Assembly (NCBI GenBank): GCA_938008535.1
Contig: CALLKF010000097.1
Span: forward strand, 8,839-72,838
Source: an uncultured Saprospirales bacterium
GTDB lineage: Bacteria; Bacteroidota; Bacteroidia; Chitinophagales; JADIYW01
Length of the DNA stretch: 64,000 nt
Reading direction: 5' to 3'
The position numbers were made by a program, and so were the translations under genes. The notes under the pieces are model-generated. The model was not told where the DNA came from. It saw only the letters and a list, made by a program, of their open reading frames with translations, and made no database searches. Below, piece after piece: positions 17,601-25,890 of the stretch. How positions within the stretch are numbered: position 1 is the stretch's first letter; each line of letters begins with the position of its first letter.

Positions 17601-17962
17601 GCTTCTTTTACCACAGCAAATGCTTCTGGTAAAATTTCGTTCAAAACCTCTTCAATCGCTTCGTCGCGTTCTTTATTAAGTTTATCAACTTTTGCAAAAA
17701 TCTCTTCCTTCTCGTCTAAATCGGCATTGTCAACTTCTGCTTTTTGAGTAAGCTCTGCAATTTGAGCGTCAATTTCAGACAAATATTCTATTATACGTTC
17801 TTTAAAAGATTGTGTTTTATTACGTAATTCGTCGTGGCTTAGTTGCTGATATTGCTCAAAATGTAAATTTATTTCGTTTACAATGGGCTCAACCGACTTT
17901 ATGTCACGATTAGATTTGCTGCCGAAAATTTTGGAAAGACCTTTTTGTAGGAAGTTTAGCAT
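14645..17962 (-). CDS. secA: Protein translocase ATPase SecA
   Basis: 1105 residues, longer than E. coli SecA (about 900) as usual in Bacteroidota. The Walker A site [11 protein letters not shown] lies near residue 200; [20 protein letters not shown] carries the DEAD-box-like motif; [13 protein letters not shown] and [14 protein letters not shown] are in nucleotide-binding domain 2. The C-terminus has the zinc-binding SEC-C motif, [15 protein letters not shown]. An N-terminal helical insertion rich in Glu and Lys (residues about 60-110) interrupts the usual start region. It drives Sec-dependent export, the first step for the T9SS cargo proteins in this window. Confidence 0.98.
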   Translation of the reverse strand: [1105 protein letters not shown]

Positions 17963-17985
17963 AATATTATAATATAAATAGGTTG

Positions 17986-17993
17986 CAAAGTTA
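17986..17993 (-). promoter_or_regulatory. -7 element upstream of secA
   Basis: TAACTTTG on the minus strand fits TAnnTTTG and lies 23 bases before the secA start codon. No TTG is found at the usual -33 distance, so support is partial. Confidence 0.45.
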
Positions 17994-18110
17994 ACATTTT
18001 ACCTAAATTTTAAATGGTAATTAATGTGAATCTACAAAATATGTGCAAAAATTAACCAAAGGACAAAATGGCATTGAATTAAAAAGGAATTATCTTGCAA
18101 AAAATATTTT

Positions 18111-19412
18111 ATGAATATTCTCTTACTTGGTTCTGGTGGTCGCGAACATGCATTTGCTTATAAAATTGCACAAAGCAAACTATGCACAAAATTATTTATT
18201 GCACCAGGAAATCCTGGAACAGCAGAATTCGGCACCAACATAAATATATCAGCAACAGATTTTCCAGCACTTAAAGAATTTTCATTAAAAGAAAAAATAA
18301 AAATGGTCGTTGTTGGTCCAGAAACACCTTTAGTAGAAGGTATTTTTGATTATTTTAAAACGGATGATGCTCTGAAAAATATTCCAGTGATTGGTCCATC
18401 AAAAGTTGGCGCGCAACTCGAAGGCAGCAAAGCGTTTTCAAAAGCATTTATGTATAGAAATAATGTACCAACGGCTGCGTATAAAGAATTTACACAGCAA
18501 AATATTGAAGAAGGTTTAGCTTATATCGAAACGCAAACTGTTCCAATCGTTTTGAAAGCTGATGGTTTGGCTGCTGGCAAAGGTGTATTAATTTGCCAAA
18601 CCATTGAAGAAGCAAAAGCAGAGTTCAGAGAAATGCTGGATGGTAAGTTTGGCGATGCGAGTTCGAAAGTAGTGATCGAAGAGTTTATGGACGGCATTGA
18701 GTTTTCTGTTTTTGTTTTGACCGATGGAAAAGAATACAAGACATTGCCAACCGCAAAAGATTACAAACGAATTGGTGAAGGCGATACTGGATTAAACACT
18801 GGTGGAATGGGCGCGGTTTCGCCACCTGCTTTTGTTACCGATGCCATGATGCAAACCGTTGAAGAAACTGTCATCATACCAACCATTGCAGGTTTTCAAA
18901 AAGAAAATATCGTGTACATCGGTTTTGTGTATATCGGTTTGATGCTACTGAAAACTGGTGAACTAAAAGTAGTAGAATATAACTGTAGAATGGGCGACCC
19001 TGAAACAGAAGCAGTGTTTCCACGAATAAAATCTGATATTATCGAATTATTTCAAGCAACTATTGACCATCGACTAATGACGATTGACTTAGAAATAGAT
19101 GAACGTGCTGCAACAACAATTATTTTGGCAAGCGGCGGCTATCCTGAAGATTTTGAAAAAGGAAAAGCGATTATCGGAATTGATGACATTGATGACTCGA
19201 TGGTTTTTCATTGCGGAACAAAATTAATTGCACGCAAAGACGCAAAGGACGCAAATGAGATAGATGAATTAGTAACGAATGGTGGTCGTGTCTTGGCAGT
19301 TACATCTTTGCATACAGATTGGAAAGAAGCATTAAAACTTTCTAATAAAAACGCAGAAAAAATTCAATTCGAAGGAAAATATTACAGAAAAGATATTGGT
19401 TTTGATTTGTGA
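18111..19412 (+). CDS. purD: Phosphoribosylamine-glycine ligase
   Basis: 433 residues with an ATP-grasp fold. The start MNILLLGSGGREHAFAYKIAQS is the conserved GSGGREHA motif; VVGPETPLVEGI, VLKADGLAAGKGV and EYNCRMGDPETEAV follow in family order. It makes glycinamide ribonucleotide in purine synthesis. One oddity: between GTKL and VTNGGRVL the protein has ARKDAKDANEID (from residue 374), about a dozen residues longer than usual there. The DNA is three imperfect copies of CGCAAAG(G)A, like intergenic repeats nearby. The catalytic blocks are intact, so it is probably functional. Confidence 0.96.
   Translation: MNILLLGSGGREHAFAYKIAQSKLCTKLFIAPGNPGTAEFGTNINISATDFPALKEFSLKEKIKMVVVGPETPLVEGIFDYFKTDDALKNIPVIGPSKVGAQLEGSKAFSKAFMYRNNVPTAAYKEFTQQNIEEGLAYIETQTVPIVLKADGLAAGKGVLICQTIEEAKAEFREMLDGKFGDASSKVVIEEFMDGIEFSVFVLTDGKEYKTLPTAKDYKRIGEGDTGLNTGGMGAVSPPAFVTDAMMQTVEETVIIPTIAGFQKENIVYIGFVYIGLMLLKTGELKVVEYNCRMGDPETEAVFPRIKSDIIELFQATIDHRLMTIDLEIDERAATTIILASGGYPEDFEKGKAIIGIDDIDDSMVFHCGTKLIARKDAKDANEIDELVTNGGRVLAVTSLHTDWKEALKLSNKNAEKIQFEGKYYRKDIGFDL
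19231..19258. repeat. CGCAAAGA-type dispersed repeat inside purD
   Basis: Three head-to-tail units, CGCAAAGA, CGCAAAGGA and CGCAAATGA, lie in frame within purD. Related sequence occurs between genes at 19420-19447 and 62270-62290. These words form a low-complexity family known from Bacteroidota spacers. Confidence 0.7.
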
Positions 19413-19419
19413 TTTTTTT

Positions 19420-19588
19420 CACGCAATGAACGTAAAGAAGCAAAGTAAATTAAATACAAAAAAAACTAAAATCTATCTTATAAAATAAGATTGCAAACTA
19501 TTTTTTTGAACCACAAAAGGAACAAGAGAAAACAAAAAGTATTACGACTTTAATTGCAAACCATTTTTTTTGCAAATTACAAACTGCA
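19420..19588. repeat. Low-complexity spacer with CGCAA and TTGCAAA words
   Basis: The spacer after purD contains a decayed copy of the CGCAAAG repeat (CACGCAATGAACGTAAAGAA) and then scattered TTGCAAA / GCAAATTACAAACTGC words similar to those at 10750-10812. No gene or terminator hairpin is visible. Confidence 0.5.
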
Positions 19589-20506
19589 TTAAAACCAACC
19601 TTTTACCAATCTATTTTCAGTACCACACGAAACGCAGTTGATTGGCTTTGCTGGATTTTCTGGAACTGGATTTTCTGTTCCGCAAGAAATGCAATGAAAT
19701 ACTTTTTGTACAGTATTTACTTTAAGACAATTTTCACACATTACTTTAAAGGAACCGTCTGGCACAAAAACATCATGCTGACAAAACTGACAAGATTGTT
19801 GCTTTCCATTTACCGTAACTGCGTCTGTAAATTCTGTAGTAAAATTAGTTTGTTTCAATAATTTTTGCGCATCGTTTTCTCTTAAATATGGAATCCATGC
19901 TTGCACATACACCGATGTTTTCATTTTCATATTTACATCAGGTGGCAACAAATCATACATAATTTTGTAGTTCGGATTTGCATAAAAATCTGAAAAAGAT
20001 TCTTTCAAATATCCTAAATAAAAATCGGTGAGTTTAAAAAATGGAACGCTATCAGCATACGTTTTTCCATCTTCTGCATTGTACGAAATTCCTTGTTGCA
20101 ACAATGCTTGTTCGCCTGCTTTTTTCGACCAATTTTCATCAAATGCATATATCGTTGAAACATTTGCGCATATGTCTACATACATTTTATATTTCTCTTC
20201 TGTATTAATAGTTGGCGGCAAATATTCAGGATAAATTTTATAATACAAATCCCAATAATCGAATTGTACTTTCTCATAAGCTTCTTTATTTGCTTTTCCT
20301 AATAGTTCAGCAAGCTTCGATTCAAATTTTACTTTTTCTTTTGTATATCTTTCTGTACGTTTTGGGTCTTTGTTCCAAGCATTCAAACTTTGTTCAAAAT
20401 CTATATCGGTAAATGTGCCGCAGAAATCGCAAACAATATAAGGTGAAGAATAAGGATTTATTTTTGGAGCACCGCAACTGATGCAGTTGAATTTTTTAAT
20501 TTTCAT
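19589..20506 (-). CDS. Zinc-ribbon protein of unknown function
   Basis: 305 residues, no signal peptide. The N-terminus has a zinc ribbon, CISCGAPKINPYSSPYIVCDFCG, with two CxxC knuckles. The C-terminus has two more zinc-binding blocks: CQFCQHDVFVPDG-FKVMCENC and CISCGTENPVP-INCVSCGTEN. Between them lies a helical region of about 190 residues rich in Tyr, Phe and Lys, with no domain I recognise. The zinc-ribbon ends suggest a nucleic-acid or protein-binding scaffold. The start codon is preceded, at 27 nt, by the 60-nt stem-loop leader also found before the metalloprotease and giant-protein operon. Confidence 0.75.
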   Translation of the reverse strand: MKIKKFNCISCGAPKINPYSSPYIVCDFCGTFTDIDFEQSLNAWNKDPKRTERYTKEKVKFESKLAELLGKANKEAYEKVQFDYWDLYYKIYPEYLPPTINTEEKYKMYVDICANVSTIYAFDENWSKKAGEQALLQQGISYNAEDGKTYADSVPFFKLTDFYLGYLKESFSDFYANPNYKIMYDLLPPDVNMKMKTSVYVQAWIPYLRENDAQKLLKQTNFTTEFTDAVTVNGKQQSCQFCQHDVFVPDGSFKVMCENCLKVNTVQKVFHCISCGTENPVPENPAKPINCVSCGTENRLVKGWF

Positions 20507-20533
20507 GTGATTATTTTTATTGTTTTAATGGTA

Positions 20534-20593
20534 CACATGGAATATCCAAATAATAAATTGGTTTTAACAAACAAATACTCATGGATATTTCAT
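20534..20593 (-). promoter_or_regulatory. 60-nt stem-loop leader, copy B (zinc-ribbon gene)
   Basis: Read on the minus strand, ATGAAATATCCATGAG opens the element and TTGGATATTCCATGTG closes it. The arms ATG-A-AATATCCA and TGGATATT-C-CAT pair with one mismatch. The element ends 27 nt before the start codon. A TAAATTTG -7 element (20610-20617) ends 16 nt upstream of the left arm, so the structure would form at the very 5' end of the mRNA. Confidence 0.6.
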
Positions 20594-20633
20594 AGTTGAA
20601 TAGTTTTATCAAATTTAAAAAAAATAAAACTTG

Positions 20634-21236
20634 TTAAACCATCATTTGCCTGAAAGTTAGATTTATTCTTGGTGTATTTATTTTAGTAGTTGGCGGCAAA
20701 CGATGTAACCAATTGGTTTGCGTAGTATCTTTCATTACTAGTAAACTACCATGTTCTAAGAACAATGAAACTGTTTGTTTATTGGTTTTATGTTTGAAAG
20801 AAAATTTCCGTTCTGCACCAAAACTTAAAGAAGCAATTGCACCATTTTTGCGCAATGCTGTTTCCGCGTCGCTGTGGTAAGCCATTCCTTCGTTTCCATT
20901 GTGGTATAAATTTAGCAAACAAGAATTGTATTTTTCATTCGTTAGTTTTTCAATAATTTCTTTTAACATTAATAACTCTTTTGTCCAAGCCAAAGCTTGC
21001 TTTGTTGTTTTTGAATAGGTGTAAGAAAAATTTGCATCAGCATACCAAGCTACTTTTCTTGCTGTAATAATATGTTTACCAAAAATCACCGCTTCATCAT
21101 TTCGCCATTCAATGTTATTCATTAAAATATCGAAATAATAATTGGCTTCTTGCAATGGAATTATTTTTCCAAAATAATTCACTGTTCCATCAAATGGCAA
21201 TAAGTTTTCTGTTGGATTTGATGGAAAGAGTGACAT
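20634..21236 (-). CDS. AlkB-like 2-oxoglutarate/Fe(II) dioxygenase
   Basis: 200 residues. The iron triad is present: His and Asp in GMAYHSDAET and the distal His in NWLHRLPPT. The 2-oxoglutarate-binding arginines sit in TPRINLTFRQM at the C-terminus. NLYHNGNEGMAYHSD and GSLLVMKDTTQTNWLH match AlkB homologues that oxidatively remove methyl groups from DNA or RNA bases. Length fits the family, and it is encoded alone. Substrate choice between DNA and RNA cannot be read from the sequence. A TATTTTTG element lies at 21251-21258. Confidence 0.92.
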   Translation of the reverse strand: MSLFPSNPTENLLPFDGTVNYFGKIIPLQEANYYFDILMNNIEWRNDEAVIFGKHIITARKVAWYADANFSYTYSKTTKQALAWTKELLMLKEIIEKLTNEKYNSCLLNLYHNGNEGMAYHSDAETALRKNGAIASLSFGAERKFSFKHKTNKQTVSLFLEHGSLLVMKDTTQTNWLHRLPPTTKINTPRINLTFRQMMV

Positions 21237-21282
21237 TGTTTTTTGTGTTTCAAAAATACTCTTTAACTATTATTCTAAATAA

Positions 21283-21312
21283 AAAATCCTCACGTAATTG
21301 TGAGGATTTTTA
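21283..21312 (-). terminator. Rho-independent terminator of queA
   Basis: AAAATCCTCAC and GTGAGGATTTTT form an 11-bp stem around GTAATT, 46 bases after the queA stop and before the alkB-like start. A-runs and T-runs flank both sides, so it could work in both directions. Confidence 0.85.
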
Positions 21313-21357
21313 TAGATTAACTTTTTAAAAGTTTAAAACTTTAGAGAAGCTTATATT

Positions 21358-22407
21358 TTAGTCGATAATCAACATGGCATCACCATAAGAGAAGAAATTG
21401 TATTTCTTTTCCATTGCTTTTTGGTATGCTTCCATTGTTAAATCATAACCAGCAAATGCAGAAATCATAATTAACAAGCTTGATTTCGGAACATGGAAAT
21501 TGGTAATCATGCTATTAGCAATAGAAAAATCATATGGTGGATGAATAAATAAATTTGTCCAACCTTCCATTGGTTTTAATAAACCTTCTGCAGAAACAGC
21601 AGTTTCTAATGAACGCATTGAAGTTGTACCAACTGCGCAAATATTTTTCTTAGCTAATTTTGCTTTGTTGACGATTTTAGTACATCTTTCATCAATTTTA
21701 AAATACTCAGCATCCATTTTGTGTTTCGATAAATCTTCTACATCAATAGAACGAAAAGTACCTAAACCAATATGTAAGGTTAATTGTGCAAAATCAACAC
21801 CTTTAATTTCTAAGCGTTTCATTAGCTCTTTACTAAAGTGCATTCCAGCTGTTGGTGCTGCTACTGCACCTTCTTGGCTTGCGTAAACGGTTTGATATAA
21901 TTCTTTATCAGCTTCTTCTGGTTCGCGTTTGATGTATTTCGGTAACGGTGTATTTCCCAATTTATCTAACACTGCTCTAAATTCAGCTTCACTTTTATCA
22001 AAAAGAAAACGAATCGTTCTACCACGAGAAGTTGTATTATCAACTACTTCAGCAACTAAATCATCATCGCCAAAATACAATTTATTACCAACACGAATTT
22101 TACGTGCAGGATCCACTAGAACGTCCCAAAGTCTCAAATCGTGATTGAGTTCTCTTAATAAAAACACTTCAATTTTAGCACCAGTTTTTTCTTTTGTGCC
22201 ATACATTCTTGCAGGAAATACTTTTGTGTTATTTAACACCATTACATCACCATCGTCAAAATAATCTAAGACGTTTTTAAATGTTTTGTGTTCAATTTTT
22301 CCAGATTTGCGATGCACTACCATTAGTTTGCATTCGTCGCGTTGTTTTGAAGGATACAACGCAATTTTTTCTTTGTCTAATTCAAATTCGAATTGTGATA
22401 ATTTCAT
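21358..22407 (-). CDS. queA: S-adenosylmethionine:tRNA ribosyltransferase-isomerase
   Basis: 349 residues. The N-terminal MKLSQFEFELDKEKIALYPSKQRDECKLMV, VMVLNNTKVFPARM, the middle TAGMHFSKELM and HIGLGTFRSIDVEDLSKHKMDAEYF, and the C-terminal TNFHVPKSSLLIMISAFAGYD match QueA throughout. It transfers and rearranges the ribosyl part of SAM onto 7-aminomethyl-7-deazaguanine in tRNA, giving epoxyqueuosine. It acts in the cytoplasm and is transcribed alone, with a strong promoter (22454-22484) and a strong terminator. Confidence 0.97.
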   Translation of the reverse strand: MKLSQFEFELDKEKIALYPSKQRDECKLMVVHRKSGKIEHKTFKNVLDYFDDGDVMVLNNTKVFPARMYGTKEKTGAKIEVFLLRELNHDLRLWDVLVDPARKIRVGNKLYFGDDDLVAEVVDNTTSRGRTIRFLFDKSEAEFRAVLDKLGNTPLPKYIKREPEEADKELYQTVYASQEGAVAAPTAGMHFSKELMKRLEIKGVDFAQLTLHIGLGTFRSIDVEDLSKHKMDAEYFKIDERCTKIVNKAKLAKKNICAVGTTSMRSLETAVSAEGLLKPMEGWTNLFIHPPYDFSIANSMITNFHVPKSSLLIMISAFAGYDLTMEAYQKAMEKKYNFFSYGDAMLIID

Positions 22408-22453
22408 TTTGTCTTTTTATTATTTTACGGAATAATACTTTTTTTATGTGGTG

Positions 22454-22484
22454 CAAAGATAAGTGTAAGAAGTTCTAATTACAA
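22454..22484 (-). promoter_or_regulatory. Bacteroidota-type promoter of queA
   Basis: On the minus strand TTG (22482-22484), 20 bases, then TATCTTTG (22454-22461). The start codon is 47 bases downstream. Confidence 0.75.
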
Positions 22485-22527
22485 ACGACTGATATTTTTA
22501 TTTGATTAAATTTTGTAGGTTTGTTTT

Positions 22528-23790
22528 ATGCAACAGCTGCTTCGTGTAATTTCAGAAACTTTTAAATTAACTATTCAACAACTATGGTTGAATAAGTTAC
22601 GTACTTTTTTATCGCTGTTTGGTATCACCGTTGGTATTTTCAGCATCATTTCAATTTTAACAGCAGTAGATGCACTGAAGAATAATATTAACCAATCCAT
22701 TTCGAGTTTAGGTGATAATATTTTATTTGTAAATAAATGGGCCTGGACTTTTGATGGACCAAGTGATTATCCATGGTGGAAATATTTTCAGCGTCCTATT
22801 GTAAAACTAGAAGACTATAAATATGTACAATCAAAATCGAAACTAGCTGAATATGTTACATTTGAATTAAATCCACGTCAATCACCAGAATTATCATACA
22901 AAGATAAAAAAACATATAAAGCACAAGTTAGTGCCGTAACTGCTAATTATGGACAAGTGTTTCAACTAGAAATTGCTAAAGGTAGGTTTTTATCTACCAT
23001 GGAAATTGGAAATGGCTTGAATGTGTGTGTTATTGGTGGTGAAATGGCAGAAAAATTCTTTAAAAATGTACCGAATCCAATAGGTTTAGAAGTAAAATTA
23101 GATGGAAAAAGAATGACTGTGATTGGCGTGATAAAGAAGAAAGGTGAAGATTTATTAGGATTTAATTATGACAAAGCCATCATTATTCCGTTGGCATATT
23201 ACACGAGAAATTTTTCTTATAATGAAAATCAAATTGACCAAACGATTGAAATAAGAACAAAACCTGGCGTTTCAATAAATGAATTAAAACAAGAATTAAT
23301 TGGTTTGATGCGTGCTTCGCGGAAACTGCGGCCAAAACAAGACGATAATTATTCTGTCAATCAATTGAGTGTAATTGCCAAAGGATTTGATGGACTTTTC
23401 GATTCGCTTGGAATTGTAAAATGGGTCATTGGATTTTTCTCTTTAATTGTTGGCGGCTTTGGTATCGCAAATATTATGTTTGTTAGTGTAACAGAACGAA
23501 AAGCATTGATAGGCATTAAAAAAGCACTTGGCGCAAGAAAAAGTGACATCTTATTAGAGTTTTTATTAGAAGCCATTTTTTTATGTATGATGGGTGCTGT
23601 TGTTGGTATTTTGATTGTTTATTTATTATGCAATTTAGCAACTGAAGCATCTGGAATGGAATTTAAATTGAGTTCTGTAAATATTATCATTGGATTTGGA
23701 ATTGCTTTTGTGTTAGGTATTTTATCAGGTATCATTCCAGCGTATTTGGCTGCGACTATGGATCCAGTGGAAGCAATCAGAAGTAAATAA
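22528..23790 (+). CDS. ABC transporter permease, MacB/FtsX type
   Basis: 420 residues. The N-terminal helix (LRTFLSLFGITVGIFSIISILTAVDAL) is followed by a periplasmic MacB-like domain of about 230 residues. Three C-terminal helices carry the FtsX signature (VSVTERKALIGIKKALGARKSDILLEFLLEAIFLCMMGAVVGI). The ending PAYLAATMDPVEAIRSK is characteristic of the family. It would form a dimer with an ABC ATPase and move a substrate, or transmit force, across the envelope. No ATPase or membrane-fusion gene is adjacent, so its partners must be elsewhere. TAGGTTTG at 22516 could be a -7 element but leaves almost no leader. Confidence 0.93.
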   Translation: MQQLLRVISETFKLTIQQLWLNKLRTFLSLFGITVGIFSIISILTAVDALKNNINQSISSLGDNILFVNKWAWTFDGPSDYPWWKYFQRPIVKLEDYKYVQSKSKLAEYVTFELNPRQSPELSYKDKKTYKAQVSAVTANYGQVFQLEIAKGRFLSTMEIGNGLNVCVIGGEMAEKFFKNVPNPIGLEVKLDGKRMTVIGVIKKKGEDLLGFNYDKAIIIPLAYYTRNFSYNENQIDQTIEIRTKPGVSINELKQELIGLMRASRKLRPKQDDNYSVNQLSVIAKGFDGLFDSLGIVKWVIGFFSLIVGGFGIANIMFVSVTERKALIGIKKALGARKSDILLEFLLEAIFLCMMGAVVGILIVYLLCNLATEASGMEFKLSSVNIIIGFGIAFVLGILSGIIPAYLAATMDPVEAIRSK

Positions 23791-23853
23791 TTTTTTTAGT
23801 AAAAGTGAAAATGTAATGACGTATTAAATATTTCGAAAAGGAATACATAAACA

Positions 23854-24984
23854 TTAAACAGTTTCCGATAATTTCTTCATAATATCATACCATTTCACGC
23901 CACCACGATCAGTGCCAAGCCGAATAATAATTACATTTTTTGTTTCATTGATCATTAAAATTTGTCCGTTAAAACCAGCGCCATAATAAATATCATTATC
24001 AGCATCATCTGCAGAATAATACCAACCTAAGCAATATTTATCATCTTCTTTACATCGATGTAAAGTATCATCGCAATAGTTAAACCAATCTTTAGGTACG
24101 AATTGTTTATGGTTAAAATTTCCTTCATGCAAAACCATAATGGCAAACTTTGCCAAATCGCGCGCCGACATATTTAAACCACCATAAAATTTTGGATTGC
24201 GTGTAATTTTGCTATCTAAACTCCAATAAGCAGTATCTTGCATGCCTAACTTGCTCCAAAAATTTTCCTGGAAATAATCAAAGAATTTTTTATCCTTTTT
24301 CTTTAATGCGTTTCGAATACACTCACCCAAAATTTGTGTATCAATTGATTTGTACATAAATTGTGTGCCTGGTTTTTGAACAAACTTTGCATTGTAAATA
24401 TTTTTAGAAAGATTTTTTTCATAGTAAAATGAAAGCGTTTGATACAAACTTCCATACTCATCATAATTTAAACCAGATTGCATTTGCACTAAATGACGCA
24501 GCGTTAATCTATTAAACATAGTGTCTTTTAAATTTGGAAAATAGTTGATTACTGGTTCGTCTAAATTTTTTATAAATCCGTCTTTAAGTACAGTGCCTAA
24601 AAACGCAGTTACCAAGACTTTCGTTACAGAAAACAACTGTGTGTTTTCGCCTTCTTTTACACCATTTAAATAACGTTTAAAAATTACCGTATCATTTTTT
24701 ATGACTAAAAATGCGGTTGTGTTGCTGTTTTGCAACAATATATCAGGATACGAAAACTCTGAAAATGTTGCGCTGTCTGTCCACAAATTCATTTCAGGCA
24801 ATGCTGTAGGTTTTTCTATTAAAAGATATGGTTTTGCGGATGGTTTAATAAATTCTGTATTATATAATCTGCCATCAAAAATAGATGGAACACGCAAGGA
24901 ATCATTATAATTTAAAATCAATAGACTTAAGCATGCAACCACTAAAACAGTTATAATTTTTAACGGCGTGATTTTTTTTTGCAT
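23854..24984 (-). CDS. Serine hydrolase of the beta-lactamase / NylB-like family
   Basis: 376 residues. One N-terminal membrane helix (ITVLVVACLSLLILNY) anchors an exported domain. The active-site SxxK is SVTK in QLFSVTKVLVTAFLG; the second motif appears as MYKSIDTQILG, as in 6-aminohexanoate-dimer hydrolase relatives. GGLNMSARDLAKFAIMVLHEG and YYGAGFNGQILMINETKNVIIIRLG are usual for the group. It probably hydrolyses an amide or ester outside the inner membrane; substrate is unknown. It follows the outer-membrane protein gene by 12 bases, so the two form an operon. Confidence 0.88.
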   Translation of the reverse strand: MQKKITPLKIITVLVVACLSLLILNYNDSLRVPSIFDGRLYNTEFIKPSAKPYLLIEKPTALPEMNLWTDSATFSEFSYPDILLQNSNTTAFLVIKNDTVIFKRYLNGVKEGENTQLFSVTKVLVTAFLGTVLKDGFIKNLDEPVINYFPNLKDTMFNRLTLRHLVQMQSGLNYDEYGSLYQTLSFYYEKNLSKNIYNAKFVQKPGTQFMYKSIDTQILGECIRNALKKKDKKFFDYFQENFWSKLGMQDTAYWSLDSKITRNPKFYGGLNMSARDLAKFAIMVLHEGNFNHKQFVPKDWFNYCDDTLHRCKEDDKYCLGWYYSADDADNDIYYGAGFNGQILMINETKNVIIIRLGTDRGGVKWYDIMKKLSETV

Positions 24985-24996
24985 GTGAAAAGAGAA

Positions 24997-25890
24997 TTAT
25001 TTAACTGCGTATTTTTTCTTAGTATTTACAGTAATATTGATGCAAAAACCTGCATTTACGTGAAAGTTATTGAAGGTGGTTTTCTGGTAGGTATCTCTAT
25101 TGTAAATAGCAGAATATCCTTTTCGCTTATAGACTAAATAATCATAATCGCAACCTAAACTGAAACCGAATTTTCTCTTTATTAAATATCTAATTTTAAA
25201 ATCTGCACCAAAATAAAACTTCTTACCAATTCCTCTGTCATAATAATCGTCAGCCGTGTAACCACCAAAACGAATTGAAGGTTGTATTTGCAAACATTTA
25301 TTTTTTAAGAATTCAAATACATATCCAATTTGTGTCGCAACTATAATAAACATGGAATTTTTCTTAGATAATAAATTTCCCATGTTTGGGTCTTTCTTAT
25401 AATTATTGATGGTAAAAAATTGATAGTTCATTCCAAAATACAATCCTTTCCAAAAATTAAATTGCAAGCCAAATTGCAAATTACTTGTTTTCTTAAAACT
25501 TGTTTTTGTATTGCGATCAGCGAAAACAGAATTTGAATCTTTCACTGGATAATATTCATCTCTAAAAATATCGTGTTCACTAATCAACGGATTTAATGGT
25601 GACAAATCCAAAGAAAAAAGGATATGTACTTTATCAACAGAGAACTTTTTATTTTTAATTAGATTGTCAGAAAAATCTTCGCTAATAGTAGCAACTGTTG
25701 GTATTGGTGAAGGCGCAAATAAAACATTAATTTCTGCTGCATTTACTGAATCTTGCAACGCTTTTATTTCCGAAGAATCAGTTGCAATTGCAGTAACAAA
25801 AGTATCTTGTTGAATGATTGGCGCAAGTGTATCTTGTGCAAAGCAGTGAAAAGAAAATCCAAGTAAAAAGATAAAAACGATGTTTCGCAT
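24997..25890 (-). CDS. Predicted outer-membrane beta-barrel protein
   Basis: 297 residues with signal peptide MRNIVFIFLLGFSFHCFAQ. After a polar stretch of about 70 residues the sequence alternates hydrophobic and polar residues with aromatic ends (LQFGLQFNFWKGLYFGMNYQF, KKFYFGADFKIRYLIKRKFGFSLGCDYDYLVY), typical of barrel strands, and ends near NFHVNAGFCINITVN. No named family is evident. It is the first gene of an operon with the serine hydrolase, which suggests a joint envelope function. Confidence 0.7.
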   Translation of the reverse strand: MRNIVFIFLLGFSFHCFAQDTLAPIIQQDTFVTAIATDSSEIKALQDSVNAAEINVLFAPSPIPTVATISEDFSDNLIKNKKFSVDKVHILFSLDLSPLNPLISEHDIFRDEYYPVKDSNSVFADRNTKTSFKKTSNLQFGLQFNFWKGLYFGMNYQFFTINNYKKDPNMGNLLSKKNSMFIIVATQIGYVFEFLKNKCLQIQPSIRFGGYTADDYYDRGIGKKFYFGADFKIRYLIKRKFGFSLGCDYDYLVYKRKGYSAIYNRDTYQKTTFNNFHVNAGFCINITVNTKKKYAVK

